Part shown: piece after piece, positions 7,739 to 16,445 of the stretch
Layout: the number at the start of each line of letters is the position of its first letter
How positions within the stretch are numbered: the first letter of the stretch is position 1
Assembly: GCF_000701905.1 (NCBI RefSeq)
Contig: NZ_JNKC01000007.1
Location: 62,001 to 126,000, forward strand
Reading direction: 5' to 3'
Source: Proteiniclasticum ruminis DSM 24773
Lineage (GTDB): Bacteria; Bacillota; Clostridia; Clostridiales; Clostridiaceae
DNA length: 64,000 nucleotides
Translations under genes and position numbers: made by a program
Notes under the pieces: generated by a model
What the model was told of the DNA's origin: nothing
What the model saw: only the letters and a program-made list of their open reading frames with translations
The model's database searches: none

Positions 7739-8329
7739 TTATAAGAACAAAATTCTTCTGTTCGAACAGATCGAGCCGCTGGTCTTTGGTTTTTTCCGGT
7801 TCTTTGTAGCTGCAAGATAGTATTCCACCTGACAAAAAAGCCTCTTTTTTGAGCTTTTGTTCATCAGCACTGCATCAGCGTGACGATCCTGAAAGGCTTC
7901 CCCATTCTTTCTGTAAATCACCATCCGCTTCCTTATGCTCTCCTTAGTATCTCCCCTATGCGCCATTCGTTTTCGAAGATCCCTGGGACTGCTGGCAATG
8001 TAGAAGATCTTCACCTTTTCCCCGTAGAGCTTCTTGAACGCAAGTGCTCCATGGATCTCAATCACTGCAAACACATCTCCCAGCTTTGTTTTATCTTCCA
8101 CTTCTTTTTTAGATACCCCATACCAGTTCCCCGCATAGGCGCTCGCTTCTACCTTCTTGGTCTGCTGAAAAGTAATTTCATCCACAAAATGATAAGAACC
8201 CCCCTGGACTTCACCTGGACGGGGAAGTCTTGTGGTGTGGGAAACCAGTTCCTTCATGCCTTTTTCCTTCAGGTACTCCCCCACCAGTGTTTTCCCTGAA
8301 CCTGAAGGCCCCATGACAATATAAATCAT
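7739..8329 (-). CDS. Guanylate kinase-like nucleotide-binding protein
   Basis: A 196-residue protein with Walker A GPSGSGKT at residues 7-14 and the guanylate-kinase block SHTTRLPRPGEVQGGSYHFV, in which TTR.PR.GE..G..YHFV contacts GMP. A later segment, KIFYIASSPRDLRKRMAHRG, resembles the lid. The C-terminal tail is basic and Ser/Lys rich, and differs from standard Gmk. Known Gmk makes GDP from GMP. This could be an accessory, specialised member rather than the essential enzyme, since a second copy elsewhere cannot be seen from here. It is a monocistronic gene, divergent from the CorC/HlyC gene. Confidence 0.75.
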   Translation of the reverse strand: MIYIVMGPSGSGKTLVGEYLKEKGMKELVSHTTRLPRPGEVQGGSYHFVDEITFQQTKKVEASAYAGNWYGVSKKEVEDKTKLGDVFAVIEIHGALAFKKLYGEKVKIFYIASSPRDLRKRMAHRGDTKESIRKRMVIYRKNGEAFQDRHADAVLMNKSSKKRLFCQVEYYLAATKNRKKPKTSGSICSNRRILFL

Positions 8330-8484
8330 AATTTCTCCCCCTTAATGAAACCACAATGATCCTAAACAGGTACAGTTCCTGATGACTGGGATACAAAGAC
8401 TATTTTTATTTTCCAGCGGTTTTTGCTATAATGTGTTATTAAGAACTAGTATATCAAATTTTAAAAAAATAGGAGTTGATTTTT

Positions 8485-9753
8485 TTGGACCCGAGTTCGT
8501 GGCAGATTATTTTATTGGTAACTCTTGTGATTTTATCCGCATTCTTTTCCTCAGCTGAAACTGCCTTTACCGCAGCAAACCGTCTGAAACTAAGGCATAT
8601 GGCAGAAGAAGGAAGCAAGAGTGCAAAAAGGACGCTGAGACTGATTGAAAATCCTTCCAAGCTCATCAGCGCACTGCTTATCGGTAACAATATCGTGAAT
8701 ATTTTTGCCTCCTCTCTGGCAACTCTTGTAGCCATTGATTTGTACGGCATAAGTGCCACTGGTATTGCCACCTCTATCTTGACTATTATCATCATCATAT
8801 TCGGTGAAATCACACCAAAATCATTTGCTACACAACATGCAGAAAAAGTTTCCATGATGTTCTCTAAACCAGTAGGCATTCTCATGACCCTTCTTACTCC
8901 TTTTGTCATTACTTTTTACAGCATCTCCTCCTGGATCATCAAGCTCTTTGGTGGAGATATCAGCCATAGTCATCCTCTGGTCACAGAAGAAGAGCTGAAA
9001 ACCATGGTGGATGTGGGCAGCGAAGAAGGCGTTTTTGAACAGGAAGAAAAGGAAATGCTTCATAATATCTTCGACTTTGGAGACCTTCAGGTCCGGGATA
9101 TCATGGTTCAGAGAGTGGACATCACGGCTCTGGATGTGGATGCTACCTACGAAGAAGTTCTGGAGATTGTCAAGGATGAACAGTTTTCAAGATTTCCGGT
9201 TTATCGGGAGGATATTGATGACATCATCGGTATTCTCAATGTGAAGGATCTTCTGTTCCTCACCGAAGTAGAGAAACAAGGGTTCAAACTCGAAAATTAC
9301 ATCAGAGAACCTTACTTTGCTTATGAGTTCAAAAGAATCACAGATCTTTTCAAAGAACTGAAAAAGACCCGTACACATATCTCCATCATACTGGATGAGT
9401 ATGGCGGTACGGTCGGCATCGTCACCATCGAAGATCTTCTGGAGGAGATTGTCGGTGAGATTGATGATGAATATGACGACGATAAGGAAACAGATATCGA
9501 AACCATCCGGAAGAATGAGTATATGGTATCCGGATCCTACCGATTGGATGAACTCAATGAACTCATCGGAACCGATATCGAATCGGAGGAATTTGACTCT
9601 ATCGGAGGTTACCTCATCGGAATCCTCGGCACTTTCCCCGCCAGCGGAGAAGTCATTGAAGCAGATGGAATCCGCTTTGTGGTGGATGAAGTGGACAAAA
9701 ACAGAATCAAAAAAATCCGTATGATTCTTAAGCCCAAACAAACTGAATTCTAA
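8485..9753 (+). CDS. CNNM/CorC family transporter-associated protein (HlyC-like)
   Basis: A 422-residue protein of standard length. The N-terminal DUF21/CNNM membrane domain (about 1-185) opens [23 protein letters not shown] and includes [16 protein letters not shown]. Two CBS domains follow (about 200-325), recognisable in [14 protein letters not shown] and [21 protein letters not shown]-type blocks, then a C-terminal CorC_HlyC domain ending MILKPKQ. Members are linked to magnesium or cobalt export and are often called hemolysin C by similarity only. The start is TTG at 8485, 9 nt after AGGAG. A -10 box TATAAT stands at 8427-8432. A terminator follows. Confidence 0.9.
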   Translation: MDPSSWQIILLVTLVILSAFFSSAETAFTAANRLKLRHMAEEGSKSAKRTLRLIENPSKLISALLIGNNIVNIFASSLATLVAIDLYGISATGIATSILTIIIIIFGEITPKSFATQHAEKVSMMFSKPVGILMTLLTPFVITFYSISSWIIKLFGGDISHSHPLVTEEELKTMVDVGSEEGVFEQEEKEMLHNIFDFGDLQVRDIMVQRVDITALDVDATYEEVLEIVKDEQFSRFPVYREDIDDIIGILNVKDLLFLTEVEKQGFKLENYIREPYFAYEFKRITDLFKELKKTRTHISIILDEYGGTVGIVTIEDLLEEIVGEIDDEYDDDKETDIETIRKNEYMVSGSYRLDELNELIGTDIESEEFDSIGGYLIGILGTFPASGEVIEADGIRFVVDEVDKNRIKKIRMILKPKQTEF

Positions 9754-9756
9754 AGA

Positions 9757-9785
9757 TAAAAGGAAGCCACACCGGCTTCCTTTTC
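9757..9785 (+). terminator. Terminator after the CorC/HlyC gene
   Basis: AAAAGGAAGCC, loop ACACC, GGCTTCCTTTT: a strong stem with a T run directly after the stop codon. Confidence 0.85.
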
Positions 9786-9826
9786 ATTTGAGCTGTAACG
9801 GTTTTTTGAACTTTCAAACTTTTTTA

Positions 9827-9865
9827 TGTAAACGTATTGACAAACTTATACGTACAGGTTATATT
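9827..9865 (+). promoter_or_regulatory. treP promoter with cre-like site
   Basis: A canonical promoter has -35 TTGACA (9837-9842), a 17-bp spacer and -10 TATATT (9860-9865). TGTAAACGTATTGA (9827-9840) fits 12 of 14 positions of the CcpA cre consensus TGWAANCGNTNWCA and overlaps the -35 box, so catabolite repression is plausible. The mismatches lie in the right half. Confidence 0.7.
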
Positions 9866-9894
9866 CGAAGTGACTCAACTTGTACGTATAAGTT
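9843..9894. promoter_or_regulatory. Twin palindromic operators, probable TreR sites
   Basis: Two near-identical 18-bp palindromes lie 34 bp apart: AACTTATACGTACAGGTT (9843-9860), which fills the -35/-10 spacer, and AACTTGTACGTATAAGTT (9877-9894), just after the start of transcription. The consensus is AACTTRTACGTAYAAGTT. GntR-family trehalose repressors bind such sites next to tre genes, and the third gene of this operon encodes one. Binding is inferred, not seen. Confidence 0.8.
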
Positions 9895-9913
9895 AAAAAT
9901 AAGGAGGATTACA

Positions 9914-11356
9914 ATGGGAAAGTACACTGAAGATGCTAAAAAAATGCTCGAACTCATCGGTGGCAAAGAAAACATTTCAGCAGTCTCACACTGTGTGACC
10001 AGAATGAGATTTGTTCTGGTGGATCCATCCAAAGCGGATATCAAAGGGATTGAAGCCCTGAAAAGTGTAAAGGGAAGCTTCACCCAGGCTGGACAGTTCC
10101 AAGTGATTGTCGGCAATGATGTCGCAAACTTCTACAACGATTTTGCAGCGGTATCCGGCGTGGAAGGCGTGTCAAAAGACGCAGCGAAGCAGGCGGCCAA
10201 AGGCAACATGAACTTAGCACAGAGGCTCCTTGCGAATCTGGCTGAAATATTTGCCCCTCTCATTCCTGCACTGGTGGTCGGCGGTCTTATTTTAGGTTTT
10301 AGAAATTTTCTGGAAGCAGTGCCCATTCTTAATAATGGTCAAGACACCATCGTATCCCAGTATCAGTTCTGGTCCGGTGTGAATCACTTCTTGTGGATCA
10401 TCGGTGAAGCCATTTTCCACTTCCTGCCTGTAGGCATTACCTGGTCCGTAGCGAGAAAATTCGGTACGACTCAGATTCTAGGTATTGTATTAGGTATTAC
10501 CCTGGTATCTCCACAGCTTCTGAACGCCTATGGCGTTGCTGGCGGAGCAGAGATTCCTCAATGGGACTTTGGATTCTTCCAGATAGATATGATCGGGTAC
10601 CAAGCCCAAGTTATTCCAGCCATGCTGGCCGGATTCACTCTGGTGTATCTGGAGAAATTCTTCAAGAAAATTGTGCCTGAATATCTTTCCATGATTCTCG
10701 TTCCTTTCTTTGCCCTCATTCCAACGGTACTTCTTGCACACGTAGTGCTTGGCCCCATCGGCTGGGTCATCGGAGATGCTATTTCATCTGTAGTCTATGG
10801 TGGGCTCACATCCGCCTTCGGATGGCTATTCGCCAGCGTATTCGGATTCCTCTATGCGCCACTGGTCATCACAGGACTCCATCATATGACCAATGCCATC
10901 GATCTTCAGCTTATGAACGAGTTTGGTGGAACCAACCTCTGGCCGATGATTGCTCTTTCGAACATCGCTCAAGGGTCTGCAGTTCTTGCCATCATCTTCC
11001 TGCATAGTGGAGACAAAGAAGAGCAGCAGATATCCATCCCTGCAGCCATATCCTGCTACATGGGAGTTACAGAACCTGCCATGTTTGGTATCAACATCAA
11101 ATACATCTATCCCTTTGTTGCTGCCATGATTGGATCGTCACTTGCTGCCATCGTTTCTGTCAGCTCCGGCGTAATGGCGAACTCCATCGGTGTGGGTGGT
11201 CTTCCTGGAATCCTATCCATTCAGCCTAAATATATGTTTATGTTCGGCATTGCTATGTTAATCGCGTTTGTAGTTCCAATCATACTGACCATCCTCTTCC
11301 ACAAGAAGGGCATTCTCAAAGGCAAAGGAATGGACCTGAAACTGAAGTATTTCTAA
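9914..11356 (+). CDS. treP: PTS trehalose-specific EIIBC component
   Basis: A 480-residue membrane protein. The EIIB domain (about 1-90) has the phosphorylated cysteine in SAVSHCVTRMRFVL, the invariant CxTR motif. The EIIC domain (about 105-470) has about ten membrane helices, with the EIIC block GITEPAMFGIN-like GVTEPAMFGIN and LHHMTNAIDLQLM. There is no fused EIIA, so EIIA must be supplied by another PTS protein. It imports trehalose as trehalose 6-phosphate. Trehalose specificity rests on similarity to TreP and on the following trehalose-6-phosphate hydrolase and TreR-type regulator. ATG follows AAGGAGG. Longer in-frame readings start inside the promoter and are rejected. Confidence 0.92.
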   Translation: MGKYTEDAKKMLELIGGKENISAVSHCVTRMRFVLVDPSKADIKGIEALKSVKGSFTQAGQFQVIVGNDVANFYNDFAAVSGVEGVSKDAAKQAAKGNMNLAQRLLANLAEIFAPLIPALVVGGLILGFRNFLEAVPILNNGQDTIVSQYQFWSGVNHFLWIIGEAIFHFLPVGITWSVARKFGTTQILGIVLGITLVSPQLLNAYGVAGGAEIPQWDFGFFQIDMIGYQAQVIPAMLAGFTLVYLEKFFKKIVPEYLSMILVPFFALIPTVLLAHVVLGPIGWVIGDAISSVVYGGLTSAFGWLFASVFGFLYAPLVITGLHHMTNAIDLQLMNEFGGTNLWPMIALSNIAQGSAVLAIIFLHSGDKEEQQISIPAAISCYMGVTEPAMFGINIKYIYPFVAAMIGSSLAAIVSVSSGVMANSIGVGGLPGILSIQPKYMFMFGIAMLIAFVVPIILTILFHKKGILKGKGMDLKLKYF

Positions 11357-11381
11357 AGAACAAAAGGAGTGAACTCTCTTG

Positions 11382-13046
11382 ATGAATTTTAACGACAAGG
11401 TCATCTATCAGATTTATGTGAAATCCTTTATGGATTCCAATGGAGATGGTCTTGGCGATATCGCTGGGATCACCAGCAGACTGAGCTATCTGGAGAAGCT
11501 GGGGGTAGATTACCTCTGGCTCACTCCCGTTTTTATCTCCCCCATGAATGACAACGGCTACGATGTGGCGGACTACAGAAAAATCGATCCATCCTTCGGT
11601 ACCATGGAGGATCTGGAAGAGCTCATAGAAGAAGCAAAAAAACGAGGCATGGGTATCATGCTGGACATGGTTTTCAATCATACTTCCACCGCCCATGAAT
11701 GGTTTCAGAAGGCTCTTTTGGGAGACCCAAAGTATAAAGACTACTATATCTTCAAAAAAGGGGCAGACGGTGCTCCTCCCACAAACTGGGAGTCTAAATT
11801 CGGCGGGAACGCCTGGGAATATGTGCCTCAGTTTGATGAGTACTATCTCCATCTCTTCGACAAGACCCAGGCAGATCTCAACTGGGAAAATGAGGAAGTC
11901 CGGAAAGAGCTTTATGATATTGTGAACTTCTGGCTGGACAAAGGTGTCAGCGGATTCCGGTTTGATGTGGTGAATCTCATTTCGAAACCGGAGACTTATG
12001 AAAATGATGACCTGGGTGATGGCAGACGTTTCTACACCGATGGACCTAAAATCCATCAGTATCTGAAGGAGCTGAACCGGAAAAGTTTTGGCCAGAAAGA
12101 AGACTCTTTAACCGTTGGTGAAATGTCTTCCACGTCTCTGGAAAACTGTGTGAGATATTCGAACCCTTCCGAGAAGGAGCTCAGCATGGTGTTCAATTTC
12201 CATCATCTCAAAGTGGATTATGAAAAAGGTGACAAGTGGTCACTGAAGCCCTTTGATTTTCAGGAGCTGAAAGAGATCTTCGACCACTGGCAGACCGGCA
12301 TGCAGAAGCATCAGGGAAATATGGCCCTCTTTTACAACAATCATGACCAGCCCAGAGTGGTTTCAAGATTTGGCAATGACAAGAAGTATCATAAGGAATC
12401 CGCAAAAATGCTGGCCACCTCCATCCATATGCTCCGGGGTATTCCCTATATTTATCAAGGGGAGGAATTCGGCATGACCAATGCCTATTTCACTTCCATT
12501 CATGAATACCGGGATGTGGAAAGCACCAACTACTATGAAATCCTCCGAAAAGAAAGGCTTCCTGAAGAGCAGATTCTAGAAATTCTGCAGGCTAAATCAA
12601 GGGACAACGGTAGAACCCCTGTATTGTGGAATGACGAGGAAGGACGTGGCTTTACGCATGGCACTCCTTGGATTCCTTTCGCAAAGGGTCCTTCTGTCAG
12701 TGCAGAGAAAGATCTGAAAGAAGAGGACTCTATCTTCTCTTATTATCAGAAGCTCATAAAACTCCGAAAATCCAACCCTGTAATACAGGAAGGCACCTAT
12801 GAGATCCTCGAGAAAGACCATCCATCCCTCTTCTGCTATGTAAGAGCCCTGGGGGAGAAAAAGGTCCTGGTGCTGAATAATTTCTATGACAAGGAAGAAG
12901 AATTCTCTCTCATAAATCACGGTTTTCCTCCAGTAGATGAAAGAAACGTACGTCTTCTACTGACAAACTACAATGAACTCTGCACAAAAGATGAAAAAAT
13001 CTGTCTGAGACCCTATGAATCTGTGATTATTAGCGTTGAGCCTTAA
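11382..13046 (+). CDS. treA: Trehalose-6-phosphate hydrolase (alpha,alpha-phosphotrehalase), GH13
   Basis: A 554-residue glycoside hydrolase family 13 enzyme that cuts trehalose 6-phosphate into glucose and glucose 6-phosphate in the cytoplasm. The opening NFNDKVIYQIYVKSF and GDGLGDIAGI are typical of TreA/TreC. Catalytic residues sit in GFRFDVVN (nucleophile Asp), LTVGEMSS (acid/base Glu) and FYNNHDQPRVVSRFG (transition-state Asp). Length is normal. The start could also be the TTG one codon earlier, which is closer to AAAGGAG. It lies 25 nt after treP and is certainly in the same operon. Confidence 0.93.
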   Translation: MNFNDKVIYQIYVKSFMDSNGDGLGDIAGITSRLSYLEKLGVDYLWLTPVFISPMNDNGYDVADYRKIDPSFGTMEDLEELIEEAKKRGMGIMLDMVFNHTSTAHEWFQKALLGDPKYKDYYIFKKGADGAPPTNWESKFGGNAWEYVPQFDEYYLHLFDKTQADLNWENEEVRKELYDIVNFWLDKGVSGFRFDVVNLISKPETYENDDLGDGRRFYTDGPKIHQYLKELNRKSFGQKEDSLTVGEMSSTSLENCVRYSNPSEKELSMVFNFHHLKVDYEKGDKWSLKPFDFQELKEIFDHWQTGMQKHQGNMALFYNNHDQPRVVSRFGNDKKYHKESAKMLATSIHMLRGIPYIYQGEEFGMTNAYFTSIHEYRDVESTNYYEILRKERLPEEQILEILQAKSRDNGRTPVLWNDEEGRGFTHGTPWIPFAKGPSVSAEKDLKEEDSIFSYYQKLIKLRKSNPVIQEGTYEILEKDHPSLFCYVRALGEKKVLVLNNFYDKEEEFSLINHGFPPVDERNVRLLLTNYNELCTKDEKICLRPYESVIISVEP

Positions 13047-13080
13047 TACCTGAAGTGGTATGATGGATTGGGTGATATGT

Positions 13081-13797
13081 ATGGCAAAGTATTCCATATT
13101 GTACAATAAAATACAGAAGGATATTGAAGATGGACGCTTGAAACCAGGAGAACAGCTTCCTTCCGAAAAAGAACTGATGGATGAGTATGACCTGTCCAGG
13201 GACACGGTGAGAAAATCTCTCAGTCTTCTTGTCACGAACAATTACATCAGAAAGATCAAGGGAAAAGGCTCTTTTGTCCTGGAGATGAATAAGTTTGATT
13301 TCCCTGTGGCAGGGCTTATCAGCTTCAAGGAAATGGCGGCGAAAACTGGAATGACCAGTTATTCGACAGCAGTCATTCGGCTTCAGCTGCAGAAATCTGC
13401 CACCTTTCCCACAAAAGCGCTGGATGCTCAGGAGATCCGCTCCATTTGGGAGGTGATCCGGGTCAGGACCATAAACGGCAGGAGAGTCATACTGGATAAG
13501 GATTATTTTTATCAGGATGTGGTTCCAGAGCTGACAGAAGAAATCTCTTCCAACTCTATCTATGAGTATCTGGAGCAGAATCTGGGGCTTAAGATCGGCT
13601 TTGCGCAAAAGGAAATTGTCATGGAAAAAGCCACTGCAGAAGACCGCCTTCTATTGGATCTTCATGATTATGACATGGTCGCTGTGGTCAATACACTGGT
13701 CTACCTTGTGAATGGAAAACTGTTTCAGTTTACCCAATCCAGACACTGTCCGGATAAATTCAAGTTCATAGATGTGGCCAGAAGAAACACACCATAA
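13081..13797 (+). CDS. treR: GntR family transcriptional regulator of the trehalose operon
   Basis: A 238-residue regulator. The N-terminal GntR winged helix (about 1-68) has RLKPGEQLPSEKELMDEYDLSRDTVRKSL and the wing GKGSFVLE. The C-terminal UTRA effector domain (about 85-232) includes IWEVIRVRTINGRRVILDKDYF. TreR proteins release DNA when trehalose 6-phosphate binds the UTRA domain. The gene is third in treP-treA-treR, 34 nt after treA, so it probably controls its own operon through the two palindromes before treP. The ribosome site is weak (GGGTGAT); the ATG at 13081 is preferred over one seven codons upstream. Confidence 0.9.
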   Translation: MAKYSILYNKIQKDIEDGRLKPGEQLPSEKELMDEYDLSRDTVRKSLSLLVTNNYIRKIKGKGSFVLEMNKFDFPVAGLISFKEMAAKTGMTSYSTAVIRLQLQKSATFPTKALDAQEIRSIWEVIRVRTINGRRVILDKDYFYQDVVPELTEEISSNSIYEYLEQNLGLKIGFAQKEIVMEKATAEDRLLLDLHDYDMVAVVNTLVYLVNGKLFQFTQSRHCPDKFKFIDVARRNTP

Positions 13798-13823
13798 CTG
13801 AAAATAGAGAATAAAACGACCAG

Positions 13824-13853
13824 GACCGGCATTTTATGAATGCCGGTTTTTTC
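13824..13853 (+). terminator. Terminator of the tre operon
   Basis: ACCGGCATT, short loop, AATGCCGGT followed by six T residues, 26 nt after treR. Confidence 0.85.
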
Positions 13854-13913
13854 TAGACCACAGGCAGAAGATACACTACAATAAGAACTATACAAAAGGA
13901 AAGGAGCTGCAGA

Positions 13914-14366
13914 ATGGATGCCTTTTATGAAGAAGCTTTAAAAGAAGCCCAAAAGTCCTACAGCCTCAGGGAAGTGCCCGTAGGTTGTATCATTGTAAAA
14001 GATGCTCAGGTCATCGGACGAGGGCATAATACCATGGAAAAAGACCATGACCCTTCCTGCCATGCTGAACTCCACGCCATCAGAGATGCGGCTAAATCCT
14101 TAAAGAACTGGCGCCTTACCGGCTGCACCCTTTATGTGACCTTGGAGCCCTGCCTCATGTGCGCAGCAGCCATTAAGAAATCCAAAATCAGGAAGGTGGT
14201 CATCGGCGCCATTGAGCCCCGGGAAGGTGCTTTTGGCAGTGTACTTTCCATTAATGATCTGCCCCCTTACTATCATCATGTGGACTGTGTATTCCTTCAC
14301 GATGATGCATCACAAAAGCTCATCAAAAATTTCTTCAAGGAGCTTCGAAATGATTCAGCTATATGA
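13914..14366 (+). CDS. tadA: tRNA adenosine(34) deaminase
   Basis: A 150-residue zinc deaminase. The signatures are CHAELHAI (zinc-binding His and catalytic Glu) and TLEPCLMCAAAI (PCxxC, the other two zinc ligands). TadA converts A34 of tRNA-Arg(ACG) to inosine, which is essential for reading CGN codons. A tRNA-Arg(ACG) gene lies 3.2 kb downstream on the same strand. ATG follows AAAGGAGCTGCAG. The gene overlaps psd by 17 nt, so translation of the two may be coupled. Confidence 0.93.
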   Translation: MDAFYEEALKEAQKSYSLREVPVGCIIVKDAQVIGRGHNTMEKDHDPSCHAELHAIRDAAKSLKNWRLTGCTLYVTLEPCLMCAAAIKKSKIRKVVIGAIEPREGAFGSVLSINDLPPYYHHVDCVFLHDDASQKLIKNFFKELRNDSAI

Positions 14367-15237
14367 CAGAACAACAAAAAAACTGGAAGAAGAAAACGTC
14401 CTGGGGGGTCGGTTTCTGTCTCTTCTCTATGAAAAACCCTATGGAAAACCCCTTCTATTCTTTGTGAAAAGAAAGTTCTTTTCTGCATTTTACGGTAAAC
14501 TCATGGACACCAGATGGTCCAAGAAACTGATCCCCTCCTTCATGGAAAACAACGGAGTGAAGTCTTCAGAGCTTCTCGAGCCCCTTTCTTCATTCCAGTC
14601 CTTTAATGAGTTCTTCGCCCGAAAACTGAAAAAAACTGCACGGCCCTTTGATGCAGCTGGTGACATCCTCATCAGCCCTGCAGATGCCAGACTACTTGTA
14701 TTTGAAAATCTCAGAAAAGATGCTGTCCTCCAGGTGAAGGGCCTTACTTATGAACTGGAGGACCTCTTAAAAGACAAAGACCTCGCAGATCTTTTCGACG
14801 GTGGGACAGTTCTTGTATTCAGGCTCAATCCTCTGGATTACCACAGGTTTCATTTCATGGACAGCGGTACGGCAAAAGAGACGAAGTCCATCCATGGGCT
14901 ATACTACTCGGTGAATCCTGTGGCACTGAAATCCATACCGAGGCTGTATATTGAAAACAAGCGGGCTTTGACACTTTTTGAGAGTAATCACTTTGGCCCT
15001 GTTCTATATGTGGAAGTGGGCGCTACCAATGTAGGCAGCATCATTGAGACCTATGCTCCTGATGTCCCTGTGGAGAAAGGTGCTGAAAAAGGATACTTCA
15101 AATTCGGTGGTTCCACTGTGATTTTATTTTTTACAAAAGATACAGTGATGGTAGACCAGGATATTCTGGACTTTTCCCTTGAGGGAATCGAAACCCGAGT
15201 ACTCTTTGGAGAGACCATCGGAAAAAGAAAAAATTAA
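14350..15237 (+). CDS. psd: Phosphatidylserine decarboxylase proenzyme
   Basis: A 295-residue proenzyme that makes phosphatidylethanolamine at the membrane. The self-cleavage site is FGGST near residue 250, whose Ser becomes the pyruvoyl cofactor in the alpha chain. The catalytic histidines are in NPLDYHRFHF and the block YVEVGATNVGSI is conserved. The FGGST rather than LGST site and the overall layout indicate the Clostridium-type longer form. The start ATG overlaps the end of tadA and follows AAGGAG by 7 nt. No phosphatidylserine synthase is visible in the window. Confidence 0.9.
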   Translation: MIQLYDRTTKKLEEENVLGGRFLSLLYEKPYGKPLLFFVKRKFFSAFYGKLMDTRWSKKLIPSFMENNGVKSSELLEPLSSFQSFNEFFARKLKKTARPFDAAGDILISPADARLLVFENLRKDAVLQVKGLTYELEDLLKDKDLADLFDGGTVLVFRLNPLDYHRFHFMDSGTAKETKSIHGLYYSVNPVALKSIPRLYIENKRALTLFESNHFGPVLYVEVGATNVGSIIETYAPDVPVEKGAEKGYFKFGGSTVILFFTKDTVMVDQDILDFSLEGIETRVLFGETIGKRKN

Positions 15238-15311
15238 AGAACTGTTCATTTACTTTTTTTCTTTCTGATAGAAGTTAAGGCTAGAATTGAACTAAAAAGG
15301 TGGGATTGCTT

Positions 15312-16445
15312 ATGTATGGACTGGCTCTTGGCGGAGGTGGCTCCCGAGGTTCTTATGAAATCGGAGTTCTAAAAGCCTTAAAAGAACTGAATATAGAAAT
15401 CGGCGCCATTACTGGCACATCCATAGGCGCCATCAATGCTGCGGCTTATCTGATGAATGACTTTACACTGATGGAAGAGATCTGGATGTCTCTCAACAGA
15501 GATACTCTCATTAAATTTGAGTCACAGCTGGTTCCCGAAGTGATCCGGCAAAGAGGCTTTGATTTTGAAATTCTTCTCTCTCTTCTCCATGAGATTCTTG
15601 ATGAGGAGACCATTCGGAATCATCCCACGGATTTGGGGATTGTGACGTACAATCTGACAGCCCGGAAACCTGTGGTGCTCTTTAAAGAGGAGATCCCCCA
15701 GGGAAAACTCATCGATTATGTGGCAGCCAGCGCAAATCACCCCAGTTTCCAGAGGCTTCTCATTGATGGGGATGCTTATATTGATGGAGCGGTTTTTGAC
15801 AACATCCCTGTACGTCCACTTTACGATAAGGGCTATACAGAGATCATCGCAGTGAATCTCCATACTTTTGGAGACCGCCGAAATCTAAGCGGACCTTATC
15901 ACCTCATAGAAATCGAGTCTGACAATCCTTTGGGATCCATTCTCTTTCCTGATCCGGAAACCATCCGTAATAATATGACCTACGGCTATCTCGATACGCT
16001 CCGTGCTTTCAAAAAGCTTTATGGTGCTACGTATTACTTTGAACGTCTCGATGATTTTGCTCTTCTTTCCTCTCTCAATGCGGAAGAAGTCAAAGCCCTC
16101 AAAGAAACCATTCATCCATTTTTCCTCAATAAAACCTTGGAGAAATATCAGAAACTACTCTTTACAGACTATTCTCTGGCTCAGGCAGCGCTGGAGATCA
16201 CTGCAGAAGCACTTGAGATCAGCCCGCTTAAAGTATATAGACATCAGGGCGAGCTTCTGGATGCGATCTTCGGTAAAATCCAGGAAATGGTCCAGGGAGA
16301 AGACAAAATCCCATGGAAGGAAAGAGCTGTTTTCAGGGATCTGGACCCTGCAGCACTCACAGCCTTAGCTGTAACAAACCCAAAACTTGCCATTGCCAAT
16401 CTGTTTATCAAAATGATCCAAAATAGAATCTTAGGAGGTTCCTAG
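15312..16445 (+). CDS. Patatin-like phospholipase family protein
   Basis: A 377-residue protein. The oxyanion loop is GLALGGGGSRGSYEIG at residues 3-18, the nucleophile elbow is GTSIG (catalytic Ser), and the catalytic Asp is in DAYIDGAVFDNIPV (DGA motif). This is the full Ser-Asp dyad of bacterial patatins, which hydrolyse acyl chains from lipids. The C-terminal 170 residues are helical and outside the patatin domain. The ATG at 15312 sits 8 nt after AAGGTGG. It lies between psd and the threonine aldolase gene, overlapping the latter by one base, so a lipid remodelling role is possible but not shown. Confidence 0.88.
   Translation: MYGLALGGGGSRGSYEIGVLKALKELNIEIGAITGTSIGAINAAAYLMNDFTLMEEIWMSLNRDTLIKFESQLVPEVIRQRGFDFEILLSLLHEILDEETIRNHPTDLGIVTYNLTARKPVVLFKEEIPQGKLIDYVAASANHPSFQRLLIDGDAYIDGAVFDNIPVRPLYDKGYTEIIAVNLHTFGDRRNLSGPYHLIEIESDNPLGSILFPDPETIRNNMTYGYLDTLRAFKKLYGATYYFERLDDFALLSSLNAEEVKALKETIHPFFLNKTLEKYQKLLFTDYSLAQAALEITAEALEISPLKVYRHQGELLDAIFGKIQEMVQGEDKIPWKERAVFRDLDPAALTALAVTNPKLAIANLFIKMIQNRILGGS

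Noticed and set aside
9187-9741. 184-codon minus-strand frame
   Set aside because: It is the shadow of the CorC/HlyC CBS region.
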